From Streptomyces alboflavus (GTDB lineage: Bacteria > Actinomycetota > Actinomycetes > Streptomycetales > Streptomycetaceae): a stretch of DNA of 64,000 nt. The stretch covers positions 4,519 through 68,518 of the forward strand of contig NZ_JNXT01000049.1 in NCBI RefSeq assembly GCF_000716675.1, read 5' to 3'. A program made the translations under genes and the position numbers. The notes under the pieces are model-generated. The model did not search any database, was not told the origin of the DNA, and worked only from the letters and a program-made list of their open reading frames with translations. Below, piece after piece: positions 26,255 to 33,704 of the stretch; within the stretch, counting starts at the first letter, position 1, and every line of letters starts with the position of its first letter.

Positions 26255-28012
26255 ATGAGCGAGACTCACGAACTGGCCGATCTTCTACAGGAGTTGAAGG
26301 AGCGCAGTGGCCGCAGCTACACGGCTCTCGCGAGCCGCACCGGCCTGAGCCGCTCCTCCGTGCACCGCTACTGCCAGGGCCTGACCGTGCCCGCGAGCTT
26401 CGGCACGGTCGAGCGGATCGCACGGGTGTGCGGGGCGGGGCAGGGGGAGCTGGACCGGCTGTACGGGGCGTGGGCGCGGGCGGAGGCGGAGGCGGCGTCG
26501 GGCGAGGCAGTGTCGGGGGAGGCCCCGTCGGGGGAGGCCGGCTCGCCCGCCGAACCGCCCGCCTCGTCGGCCGCAGCGGAGCCCGCCGCACGGACCACCC
26601 GGCGGTCGATCCCCCTCCCCCCGCGACGCTTACGCACCCTCCTGCTCGCCATGGTCGTGGCCGTCGCCGTGGTGAGCGTCGTGACCTTCGACGGACGGCC
26701 GGACCCGGGCGGTGAAGGCGGGGGCGCCACGGCGAGCGGCGGCACGGGGGGCGGTGGCCCAGGGAGCGGCGGCGGCACGGTCGACCGCTCCTCCGGCCAG
26801 CGGATCGACGGCCCGTACTGGGCCCTGGCGCCCAAGCCGCTGGACCGCGAGTTCTTCGGCATGACGATGAACACCGACACCGGCCTCATGCCGGACTTCG
26901 ACGTCGGTGGGGTCAGGCTGTGGGAGAGCGAGACGCGCTGGGCCCAAGTCGAGCCGGAGCGCGGGAAGTTCGACTGGAGGATCCTGGAGCGCACGGTGCG
27001 GGGCGCCGAACGGGAGCGCCTGCCCATCCTCTTCGTGTTCGGCGGCACCCCGGGCTGGGCGGCTCCCGAAGGGCCGAAGACGCCGTACCACGACGACTCG
27101 CGCGCCGCGCCCCCCGACGATCTGGCCGACTGGGAGCACTTCGTCGAGAAGGTCGCCACCCGCTACCGCTCCCGGATCGGGGCGTACGAACTCTGGGACA
27201 GCGCGGGGGCCACGTCCCACTACACCGGGAGCATGGCCACGCTGGCCGAGATGGTGCGCGGGGCGGCACGGATCATCCGGCGCGTCGACCCGGACGCGAA
27301 ACTCGCGTGCCCCTCCTTCGGCAAGCTGTGGGAGGCCGAGGGCAGGGAACTGCTCGCGAAGTTCGTGCGCACCGGGGCGTACGAGTTCTGCGACACCGCG
27401 GCGCTCAAGCTGCACCCGCGCCGGGCCGACGGGCCGCCCGAGGAGATCATCGAACTCGCGGCGAAGGTCGAGGACGTCTTCCGCAGGAACGACCAGGGCC
27501 GGCGCGTGTGGAACACCGGTCCGGGCGCGGAGGTCGACGACGGCGCGCGCCTCTCCGCCCGGCGCGCCAACGACTACGCCGTGCGCTTCTACCTGGTCGG
27601 CCTCTACGCCCGTAAGTCCTTCGTCGAACGGATGTACTTCTACGCCTGGGGCGGCAGGAACATTCCCCTGGTCGTCCAGCCCGTGGGCGGCCCGCCCGCG
27701 GAGCCGGGCCGCCGCATCGGCCGCCTCCACGCCTGGCTGGCCGACCAACAGATCACGTCCTGCGGCAAGGGCACCGGAGTCGGCCTCCCGCCCGGCGTCT
27801 ACGAGTGCGTCTTCCGTCCCGGCGGAACCCGCGAGCCCGACCCGGCGGGCCCGCGCCTGGCGATCCGCTGGACCCAACACGGGCGTGCCGAAGCCGAGTT
27901 GGATGAGGGGGCTCATCGGCTGCGGCGGATGGACGGCGGGGTGCAGCGGGTTCGGGCGGGGGAGCGGGTGATGTACGGGGAGACGCCGGTGCTGGTGGAG
28001 TACCGGACGTGA
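26255..28012 (+). CDS. XRE DNA-binding domain - transmembrane - glycosidase-like fusion
   Basis: A 585-residue fusion. Residues 1-75 are an XRE helix-turn-helix (YTALASRTGLSRSSVHRYCQ); 76-122 an Ala/Glu/Pro linker; about 126-144 one membrane helix; 150-185 Gly/Ser-rich; 190-500 a TIM-barrel domain like GH39/GH5 enzymes (RLWESETRWAQVEPERGKFD). The position of the acid/base motif W-N-E-P reads ELWDSAGA (312-319), and the nucleophile strand seems to read VWNTGPG. Both catalytic Glu residues appear lost. This suggests a membrane receptor that binds a glycan outside and DNA inside, rather than an enzyme. The last 80 residues are beta-rich. Confidence 0.8.
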   Translation: MSETHELADLLQELKERSGRSYTALASRTGLSRSSVHRYCQGLTVPASFGTVERIARVCGAGQGELDRLYGAWARAEAEAASGEAVSGEAPSGEAGSPAEPPASSAAAEPAARTTRRSIPLPPRRLRTLLLAMVVAVAVVSVVTFDGRPDPGGEGGGATASGGTGGGGPGSGGGTVDRSSGQRIDGPYWALAPKPLDREFFGMTMNTDTGLMPDFDVGGVRLWESETRWAQVEPERGKFDWRILERTVRGAERERLPILFVFGGTPGWAAPEGPKTPYHDDSRAAPPDDLADWEHFVEKVATRYRSRIGAYELWDSAGATSHYTGSMATLAEMVRGAARIIRRVDPDAKLACPSFGKLWEAEGRELLAKFVRTGAYEFCDTAALKLHPRRADGPPEEIIELAAKVEDVFRRNDQGRRVWNTGPGAEVDDGARLSARRANDYAVRFYLVGLYARKSFVERMYFYAWGGRNIPLVVQPVGGPPAEPGRRIGRLHAWLADQQITSCGKGTGVGLPPGVYECVFRPGGTREPDPAGPRLAIRWTQHGRAEAELDEGAHRLRRMDGGVQRVRAGERVMYGETPVLVEYRT

Positions 28013-28016
28013 ACGG

Positions 28017-28052
28017 CCGGGGCCTTGCGGTCTGCTGACGGCAGGGCCCCGG
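28017..28052. terminator. Hairpin between convergent genes
   Basis: CCGGGGCC (28017-28024) pairs perfectly with GGCCCCGG (28045-28052) across a 20-nt loop, just after the XRE-membrane gene stop and 5 bp beyond the convergent lipoprotein gene end. Likely bidirectional. Confidence 0.6.
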
Positions 28053-28056
28053 GCTT

Positions 28057-28593
28057 TCAGGAGGGGTACAGGTCGACCTTCTGGCCGTCCGGGACCCGGT
28101 AGCAGCCGGACACGAGGTCCAGGCTCAAGCTCGGCCGGTCACTTTTTGCCATTTTGACGATGTTTACGCTGACCTTCTTCTTGTCGTTGTCGGCGGTCAG
28201 GTTGATATTTTTGTTCCTGCTGGTGTCAGGGCCGTATTCGACGATCTTCCATCCGTGCTTCGGCAGTTCCCTCTTGAGTCGCTCCATCGCTTCGTCGAGA
28301 TCGCTGGCCGATGTGGGGTGGAAGCTCCAGGGGTGGTAGATGCGGAAGTGTGTCTTTCTGTCCTTGCCTGCGCACTCCGTGACTCCCGGGAAGTTCTCCG
28401 ACGCCTTTCCCTTTACGCCGATCAGGTCGTATATGCCGCTGGATGTCTTCTCCATCGCATCGGACGCGTCACGTGTGGTGCTCGTGCCCGCAAACGGGAC
28501 GCCGTCGGATTTATCGTCACTCATTCCGCATCCTGTCAGAGCTGCGAGTGCAAGGGGCACGGCGAGAATGAATGTGCGCGTTCTTGCCTGCAT
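28057..28593 (-). CDS. Small lipoprotein of unknown function
   Basis: A 178-residue predicted lipoprotein (hydrophobic signal, lipobox LTGC with Cys about 22). The mature domain carries a conserved-looking HFRIYHPWSFHP and a SGC near the C-terminus. Base composition is noticeably lower in GC than its surroundings (for example GTTGATATTTTTGTTCC), suggesting recent acquisition. It is the last gene after the WXG-like and DUF1023 genes, 13 bp downstream; as a surface lipoprotein it could be an immunity or partner protein. I do not recognise the family. Confidence 0.75.
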   Translation of the reverse strand: MQARTRTFILAVPLALAALTGCGMSDDKSDGVPFAGTSTTRDASDAMEKTSSGIYDLIGVKGKASENFPGVTECAGKDRKTHFRIYHPWSFHPTSASDLDEAMERLKRELPKHGWKIVEYGPDTSRNKNINLTADNDKKKVSVNIVKMAKSDRPSLSLDLVSGCYRVPDGQKVDLYPS

Positions 28594-28606
28594 GTCAAGG
28601 TCTCTC

Positions 28607-30439
28607 CTACTTTGCGCGCATCAATTCTTCGGAAGGTCCAGATGGCGGATCCACCAACTTCACGTCTTCGCCTTTTCCGACCACCACCAGAGCCTGGTTC
28701 TGCAGGCTTCTGGAGCCTTCATCCCAGTAACCGCTGTGACCTTCGGTGTCGGTGGCCATCTGGTTGGCCCCGAAACCCGGATCGCTGGGAATCTTGGGCT
28801 CCTCGAAAATGCTCTCGCTTCCGCCGTGCAGAAAGCGACCGGCTTCCGGAACGGGGTCGCCCTTGGCATCCTCGTTCCACACGTGCCCCTTCGGCACGTC
28901 CAACTGATCGGCATGCGACACTTTGGCGCCCGGGCTGCCGGCGAAGACGACGTCGTCGGAGTTGAGGTCCCCTGTCTGCGCCGCCGAGCCGATCAGGGTC
29001 GATCCGTATGAATGGCCGATCACGGTGCGGTGCGGTGCCGTGTCGCCTGTATGCGTTGTCTCAAGACCATCCAAGAATCGGTTGAGCGCCGGTGCGCCGT
29101 CGTACGCGTAGTGCTCGAAGGTGGCGTCCTTGACCACGTCGTCGGGCGCGTCGTATCCGAGCCAGGTGACGGTGGAAACGGATTCCCCGTCTGATCTTGC
29201 GGTGGCCGAGTTCCATACCTTCACCCCACGTTCGATGTCCCCCTCGATGTTTCCGAGTGCTGCTTTCGTCCCCGGTACGTACACCGCCTGGTGATCCGCA
29301 GTGTCCGGGTTCCCGTTGGCGACGATCGCGCGGCCGTCCCCCTCGGCGCTGAATCCGAGCAAGTACGCCTCGGGCATGCCTTTCACACCGGACTGGTCGA
29401 AGCGTGTCTGAATCGCGTCCATACCGTCGATGGGCTTGTGGGCGTTCTTTCGCCTCTCGTCCCATTTCTCCCATGCGGGATTGCTGACCTTGACTCTCTC
29501 TTCGACGGTCCCGGTCATGGGATTGATGTAGGACGTGTACCGAGGGGGCGCCGGGTTGTTCTTGAGCCAGGTCTCGTACTCGACCTGCGCGTTGCCGCGG
29601 GCCTCCGCGAGGACCATCCGGTTCGCCTCGTCGCGGACCGTGGACGGCAGGCCGTCCAGGTTTCCGACGGAGTCCGGGCGCATGGCGACCCACGCCGACC
29701 GTTCGTCGGCGTCGAGGCCCTTCCACCACTCGGCGTTGGCCTTCGGGTCGCCGTTCTTGGGCGGCTGCGGCATCGAGTCGAGGTACTCCTTGCCCGCCGC
29801 GTTCACGCCCCGGGTGTCCGAACCGGCGTCGGCCCAGTCCTTGGCGCTGACCGTCAGGTCGTCGTCGGCCTTGAGCGCCCGCACCTTCGGCGCCCACTTC
29901 GCGTCGGCCTCCGTCGCTTCCTTGAGGGCCCTGGCGATGGTGTCCGCGCAGTCCTGGGCGAGGCGCGCCTTGGGGTTCGGGTTGAAGTTGGCCGCCTGGC
30001 GGCCGACGGCCGAGGCGGTCTCATCCGTCAGGCCGGTGGCTGTGCCGCCCTCCGGCGTCCTGCCGTCCTTGTCCTTGTCGCCGCCCGGCGGATAGCCGAC
30101 CGAGCCGTCGGCGTGCACGGTGAGGCCCCCGGCCTTGGCGTCCGCCAACGCCGCGTCGAGCTTCTTCTTGGCCGCTTCCATCTCGTACGAGAACGCGTCG
30201 AGCGCCGAACCGACGAGGCCGCACTCCGTCTGGACGTAGTGGAAGTTCTTCCCCAGCTCCGCCAGTTGCTTGATCGCCGCCGACGCGGCCTCGCCCTTCA
30301 ACGACTTCCGCATGGCCGCGGCGATCTGCGTCCCGACGCGGTCGTGGGCCGCCCGTGCCATGTCCGACGTGCGGCGGTATCCGTTGGCCGCCTCCGCGTA
30401 CTCGTTCGGCTTGAGGGCTTTGAGTGTCGCGAGGTCCAT
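28607..30439 (-). CDS. DUF1023 alpha/beta-hydrolase with N-terminal helical domain
   Basis: A 610-residue protein. The N-terminal 230 residues are helical and WXG100-like (a WWKGLDADERSAW motif follows near 235-250). The C-terminal region (about 350-560) is the DUF1023 alpha/beta hydrolase with nucleophile elbow GHSYGST and preceding TWLGYDAP; a late GHSGYWDEGS supplies a likely catalytic His. Actinobacterial proteins of this layout are often secretion-linked hydrolases or effectors. It starts 9 bp after the WXG-like gene, so the two probably act together. Confidence 0.85.
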   Translation of the reverse strand: MDLATLKALKPNEYAEAANGYRRTSDMARAAHDRVGTQIAAAMRKSLKGEAASAAIKQLAELGKNFHYVQTECGLVGSALDAFSYEMEAAKKKLDAALADAKAGGLTVHADGSVGYPPGGDKDKDGRTPEGGTATGLTDETASAVGRQAANFNPNPKARLAQDCADTIARALKEATEADAKWAPKVRALKADDDLTVSAKDWADAGSDTRGVNAAGKEYLDSMPQPPKNGDPKANAEWWKGLDADERSAWVAMRPDSVGNLDGLPSTVRDEANRMVLAEARGNAQVEYETWLKNNPAPPRYTSYINPMTGTVEERVKVSNPAWEKWDERRKNAHKPIDGMDAIQTRFDQSGVKGMPEAYLLGFSAEGDGRAIVANGNPDTADHQAVYVPGTKAALGNIEGDIERGVKVWNSATARSDGESVSTVTWLGYDAPDDVVKDATFEHYAYDGAPALNRFLDGLETTHTGDTAPHRTVIGHSYGSTLIGSAAQTGDLNSDDVVFAGSPGAKVSHADQLDVPKGHVWNEDAKGDPVPEAGRFLHGGSESIFEEPKIPSDPGFGANQMATDTEGHSGYWDEGSRSLQNQALVVVGKGEDVKLVDPPSGPSEELMRAK

Positions 30440-30448
30440 GACGTCCGA

Positions 30449-30892
30449 CTACCGCCCCTTGCCCTGTCCGCCGATCGCGGGCGTGTCGTCGTACGCGATC
30501 CTCAGATTGCCGAGCGCGGCCCTGACCGAATCGTCGGTCTTCAACTGCTCGTTGCCGGCCTTCTCCAGGAGCCCCGCGAGTGTTCCGCAACGGCGGCTCA
30601 CGGCCTTGACGTAGCGTTCCCAGGAGGCGTGGACCTCCTTCTGGGCGCCCGCCGTCCGGCAGCCCGTGTCCGCTCCCAGGCCGGTCTGGCCGTCGGAGAG
30701 CTGATCGAGCGCCTTGCCGATTCCCTCGCGCAGCGAGCCGACGTCATGGCCCGCCTTGGCCCAGGCCCGCTTGTTCGACACCAGGTCTCCGGTGTTGACC
30801 CCGGAGTCGGGCTCTGCCTGGTTCAGTTGCATTCGTGCGGTGTGCTGCTCGGCCGCTTCGGCTTTGAGCTGCTCCCACTCCTCCCATGCCAT
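30449..30892 (-). CDS. WXG100-like helical protein
   Basis: A 147-residue, mostly helical protein. I start it at ATG 30892 (MAWEEWEQLKAEAAEQHT), since the upstream in-frame extension is Arg/Pro-rich. Heptad patterns, GALDQLSDGQTGL-like stretches and the position before a DUF1023 hydrolase are typical of ESX-associated WXG/LXG partner proteins, although a strict W-x-G turn is not evident. First gene of a three-gene operon with the hydrolase and the lipoprotein. Confidence 0.65.
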   Translation of the reverse strand: MAWEEWEQLKAEAAEQHTARMQLNQAEPDSGVNTGDLVSNKRAWAKAGHDVGSLREGIGKALDQLSDGQTGLGADTGCRTAGAQKEVHASWERYVKAVSRRCGTLAGLLEKAGNEQLKTDDSVRAALGNLRIAYDDTPAIGGQGKGR

Positions 30893-31022
30893 CCGCGCTC
30901 TTCCCCGTTCTGGTCCCCGTGCCGTCGGGCAACGTGCGTGTGCCACTGCGACGTTGCATTGATCGACTTGTACCGTACGGCTTCGCGCGCGTGTGCCCGG
31001 TCCGTTTCGGTCATCACGGGTT

Positions 31023-31040
31023 CTGAGTACGGGTACTCAG
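31023..31040. promoter_or_regulatory. 18-bp palindrome at the DUF397 stop codon
   Basis: CTGAGTAC-GG-GTACTCAG, 8-bp perfect arms, overlaps the DUF397 stop (31037-31039) and sits upstream of the WXG-like operon (start 30892). It could be that operon's operator or a short terminator. Confidence 0.45.
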
Positions 31041-31261
31041 GCCCGGACGACCGACGTCAGGAACGCCGTCCAGGCGGTGCGCCCGAGGAGGAGGGCGGGG
31101 CCGTCGGGGTTCTTGGAGTCACGTATGCCTACGCCTCCGGCGGGGTGGGGGGTGAGGTCGGCGGCCTCCAGGCAGTTGTTGCCTGTGCCGCCGCTGTACG
31201 ACGACTTGAACCATGCAGTCTCAGGGGCGAGTTCGGGCGCGGTCTGGGGACGCGTGCTCAT
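31037..31261 (-). CDS. DUF397 domain-containing protein (Scr2-like)
   Basis: 74 residues with WFKSSYSGGTGNNCLEAA and VGIRDSKNPDGPALLL, the full DUF397 pattern. It begins inside the end of the XRE/DUF5753 gene (41-bp overlap), so it is translationally coupled to it. In S. coelicolor such pairs (Scr1/Scr2) affect antibiotic production and development; the same pairing here suggests a regulator/partner or toxin-antitoxin-like unit. Confidence 0.88.
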   Translation of the reverse strand: MSTRPQTAPELAPETAWFKSSYSGGTGNNCLEAADLTPHPAGGVGIRDSKNPDGPALLLGRTAWTAFLTSVVRA

Positions 31262-32147
31262 CGGGTTTCAGCTCTTTCGCTAGTTCGGTCACGAAGCGGG
31301 CGGTGTCCTCCGGCGGCAGGGCCGAGGCAACCATGGCGTCGAACCGACGGGTGAAGCGGTCCACCTCGCGGGGCTTGTCCGAGGTGGACACGGCCCCCCA
31401 CGCGTTGTCGATCTGAACTCGCGGGGGCAGCTGGTCGCCGAGTTGGAGGATCGCGAAGTCGCTCGCGGACCGGTAGCCCGTGCGGAACGGCAGCACCTGA
31501 ATCGTGACATGGCTCCAAGACGTCAGCTCGGCGATTTTCGCGTACTGCTCGCGCATCACCTCGGCGCCACCGACGGGGTACCGCAAGGCGGCCTCGCCGA
31601 GGATGACGTGCAGCCGGACCGGGTTCTCTCGCGTCAGGATCTCCTGCTGCCTCATCCGCAAGCTCACGCTGCTACGGATGAGTTCGGACGTGGTCTCCTC
31701 GATCGGCTTCTCGACCTCGTGGATCGCTTGGGCGTAGCCCTCGGTCTGGAGGAGGCCGTACACCAGCGTGGGGTGGTACGCCTTCATGCTGCGCGCCTCG
31801 GGCTCCAGGCCGACAAAGCCCGGCATCCCGGCGGGCATCAGGCCTCGGTACTGGGTCAGCCAGTCCTGGCGGGACGAGTCACGGTTGAGGCTGATCAGAG
31901 CCTCGATCACGTCCTCGTCAGTCACCCCGTACTTGTCCAGGAGCTTCCGCAGGTCGCCCACGTTGCGGAAGTTGAGGTCGCCGTTCTCGATGCGTTGCAA
32001 AGACGCCTCGGAGATGCGCAGCCCCTGGGCCGCCTGCTTCCGGGTGAAGCCGCCACCGCGATCGCCCAGCCCGCAGGTCTCCCTCAATTGCCTGAGCTGC
32101 AGGCCCAGTTCGAGTCGCTGAACCGTCCGTCCACGTTTCGCTGCCAT
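31221..32147 (-). CDS. XRE-family regulator with DUF5753 (Scr1/WhiJ-like)
   Basis: A 308-residue protein: N-terminal XRE helix-turn-helix (FTRKQAAQGLRISEASLQRI, then ENGDLNFRNV) and the C-terminal DUF5753 domain (GLMPAGMPGFVGLEPEARSM, YHPTLVYGLLQTEGYA, VRLHVILGEAALRYPVGG, QVLPFRTG). ATG 32147 starts the conserved part. It overlaps its DUF397 partner downstream and faces a HATPase gene across 177 bp, giving the regulator/DUF397/anti-sigma-like trio familiar from whiJ-type loci. Confidence 0.9.
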   Translation of the reverse strand: MAAKRGRTVQRLELGLQLRQLRETCGLGDRGGGFTRKQAAQGLRISEASLQRIENGDLNFRNVGDLRKLLDKYGVTDEDVIEALISLNRDSSRQDWLTQYRGLMPAGMPGFVGLEPEARSMKAYHPTLVYGLLQTEGYAQAIHEVEKPIEETTSELIRSSVSLRMRQQEILTRENPVRLHVILGEAALRYPVGGAEVMREQYAKIAELTSWSHVTIQVLPFRTGYRSASDFAILQLGDQLPPRVQIDNAWGAVSTSDKPREVDRFTRRFDAMVASALPPEDTARFVTELAKELKPDEHASPDRARTRP

Positions 32148-32265
32148 GTGCACCACCTGTGCGCCGTTGTACGTGCCACTCGGCCCCGTCCGCCGAGTGT
32201 GGCGCCCTGTCCGCCGGTCGCGCAGCCGTTTGTGCACATCCGCGCATAGTCCAATTCTCAACTCA

Positions 32266-32277
32266 CTGATTAATCAG
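32266..32277. promoter_or_regulatory. 12-bp palindrome in divergent promoter
   Basis: CTGATTAATCAG is a perfect, AT-rich palindrome in an otherwise GC-rich sequence, 48 bp before the HATPase start and 118 bp before the XRE start. A plausible operator for the XRE/DUF5753 regulator. Confidence 0.4.
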
Positions 32278-32324
32278 GTGGCATTCGATTGAACCCGAAC
32301 GCGCCGACTCGCGACCGTAGACCC

Positions 32325-32741
32325 ATGACCAACCCCACCGCTCTGCCCACCCGCAACTGGTTCGCCAGTTACCCCCTCACCCCCGCCTCCGCCCGCCTCG
32401 CCCGACAGCACTCCCGTCTCCGGCTTGCCGCCTGGCAATGGCGGGGCGACCTCGACGACGCCGTCCTCGTCGTCTCCGAACTCGTCGCCAACGCCGCCCG
32501 GCACGGCAAGGTGACCGGCCACCACCTCTGGCTGCGGCTCGCCCTCGCCGAGGACGACGAGCTGATCGTCGACGTGTCGGACCCGAGGCGGGAGTTCCCC
32601 GCGTTCGAGGGCGGGGGTGCCGCATCCGGCGAGGGCGGTCGGGGGCTGGTCGTCGTGCGTCAGCTCGTCCGCGAGCTGGAGTGGTTCCGCCGGGACGGGC
32701 AGGGCAAGACCGTCCGCGCCACGCTGCCCCGCAAGGGGTGA
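32325..32741 (+). CDS. HATPase_c-type ATP-binding protein (anti-sigma/RsbW-like)
   Basis: 138 residues with the histidine-kinase-like ATPase fold: N box VVSELVANAARHG, then VDVSDPRREFP and GRGLVVVRQLV. There is no receiver, dimerisation helix or membrane segment, which is the RsbW/SpoIIAB-like single-domain form common in Streptomyces. The start is either ATG 32325 (chosen, with weak ribosome-binding site) or TTG 32289. Divergent from the Scr1-like regulator, with which it probably works. Confidence 0.88.
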   Translation: MTNPTALPTRNWFASYPLTPASARLARQHSRLRLAAWQWRGDLDDAVLVVSELVANAARHGKVTGHHLWLRLALAEDDELIVDVSDPRREFPAFEGGGAASGEGGRGLVVVRQLVRELEWFRRDGQGKTVRATLPRKG

Positions 32742-32760
32742 GGGCGGGTGGGTGGGGGAG

Positions 32761-33564
32761 TCAGGCGCCCGGCTCCGACGCCCGCCCCGCCACCCCCGGC
32801 ACCTGCTCGGCGGCCACCTCGGCCACCAGCGCCTCCGCCTCCGCCGGAGGCAACCCCGCCGCGCACAGGAACGTGACCGCCGCCGCCGGTCCGGCCTCCT
32901 CCGCCGGAATCAGGCCGTCGTTCACGGTCTCCATCAGGGCGAACATGATGTTCTCGACGACGTAGGCGAGGGCGTTCGCGGGCATCGGGGAGACGAACCG
33001 GCCCTCGTCCAGGCCCCGTTGGAGCATCGCGGTGCCGCGCTCGTGGACGGGGGCGAGGCGTTCGCGGATGCCCTCCATGGCGATGGCGCGCTGCGCGAGG
33101 GAGATCAGCAGGCGGTAGCGGTCGGTGACGTCCCAGACGGCGAGCATCGCGCTGGCGACCGCGCGGGGCGGGTCGTCCACGCCCTCGTACCCGGCGGCGT
33201 GCGCGGCGGTGACCGCCTCGACGGCCTCGTCGAGGATCGCGGTGACCAGGGCGTCGCGGCTCGGGAAGTGGCCGTACACGGTCCGGCGTACGACACCGGC
33301 GGCGCGCGCGATCTGGTCCATGGACGCGTCCGGGTCCCGGGTCAGCTCGGCGAAGGCGACGTCCAGGATGCGGCGCCGGTTGGCGTCGGCGCGGGCCTGC
33401 GCGGCGGACACGGCGGCGGGCGCGGTGGCGGGTCCGGCGACGGGCGCGGTGGCGGGCGTGGCCACGGGTGCGGCGGCGGCCCCGGCGGAGGGTCCGGCCG
33501 AGGGGCCCCCGGAGGGACCCGTGGAGGGCCCGGACGGCGTCGGCGTCGGCTGCGTACGGCTCAT
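32761..33564 (-). CDS. TetR-family repressor of the adjacent MFS exporter
   Basis: 267 residues: a Pro/Ala/Gly-rich disordered N-terminus of about 60 residues, then the TetR helix-turn-helix (DQIARAAGVVRRTVYGHFPS) and helical ligand domain. I chose ATG 33564; the longer frame would read through an operator. Three 18-bp TTGCAC...GTGCAA sites stand between it and the divergent exporter, so it almost certainly represses both. The long low-complexity N-terminal extension is unusual for TetR proteins. Confidence 0.9.
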   Translation of the reverse strand: MSRTQPTPTPSGPSTGPSGGPSAGPSAGAAAAPVATPATAPVAGPATAPAAVSAAQARADANRRRILDVAFAELTRDPDASMDQIARAAGVVRRTVYGHFPSRDALVTAILDEAVEAVTAAHAAGYEGVDDPPRAVASAMLAVWDVTDRYRLLISLAQRAIAMEGIRERLAPVHERGTAMLQRGLDEGRFVSPMPANALAYVVENIMFALMETVNDGLIPAEEAGPAAAVTFLCAAGLPPAEAEALVAEVAAEQVPGVAGRASEPGA

Positions 33565-33591
33565 GGGCTCATTCTGCCGCCCGGCAGGTAA

Positions 33592-33666
33592 TTGCACAGC
33601 GATGTGCAACACGGTCGCTCATCGCGTACATTGCACAAGGACGTGCAATTGCACAGCGCTGTGCAA
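33592..33666. promoter_or_regulatory. Three 18-bp TetR operators in tandem
   Basis: Three copies of TTGCAC-N6-GTGCAA: 33592-33609, 33631-33648 and 33649-33666. The last (TTGCACAGCGCTGTGCAA) is a perfect palindrome and abuts the second without a gap. The first and second start 39 bp apart. They fill the 140-bp gap between tetR and the MFS gene, so cooperative repression of both promoters is likely. Confidence 0.85.
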
Positions 33667-33704
33667 GATCTGCGCTGGCGACATTCTTGCGAGGGGTGGA
33701 CCCG

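Noticed and set aside
23564..26269. A 901-codon minus-strand open frame across dctA
   Set aside because: It is antisense to dctA and out of frame with the ArsR gene; there are no domains.
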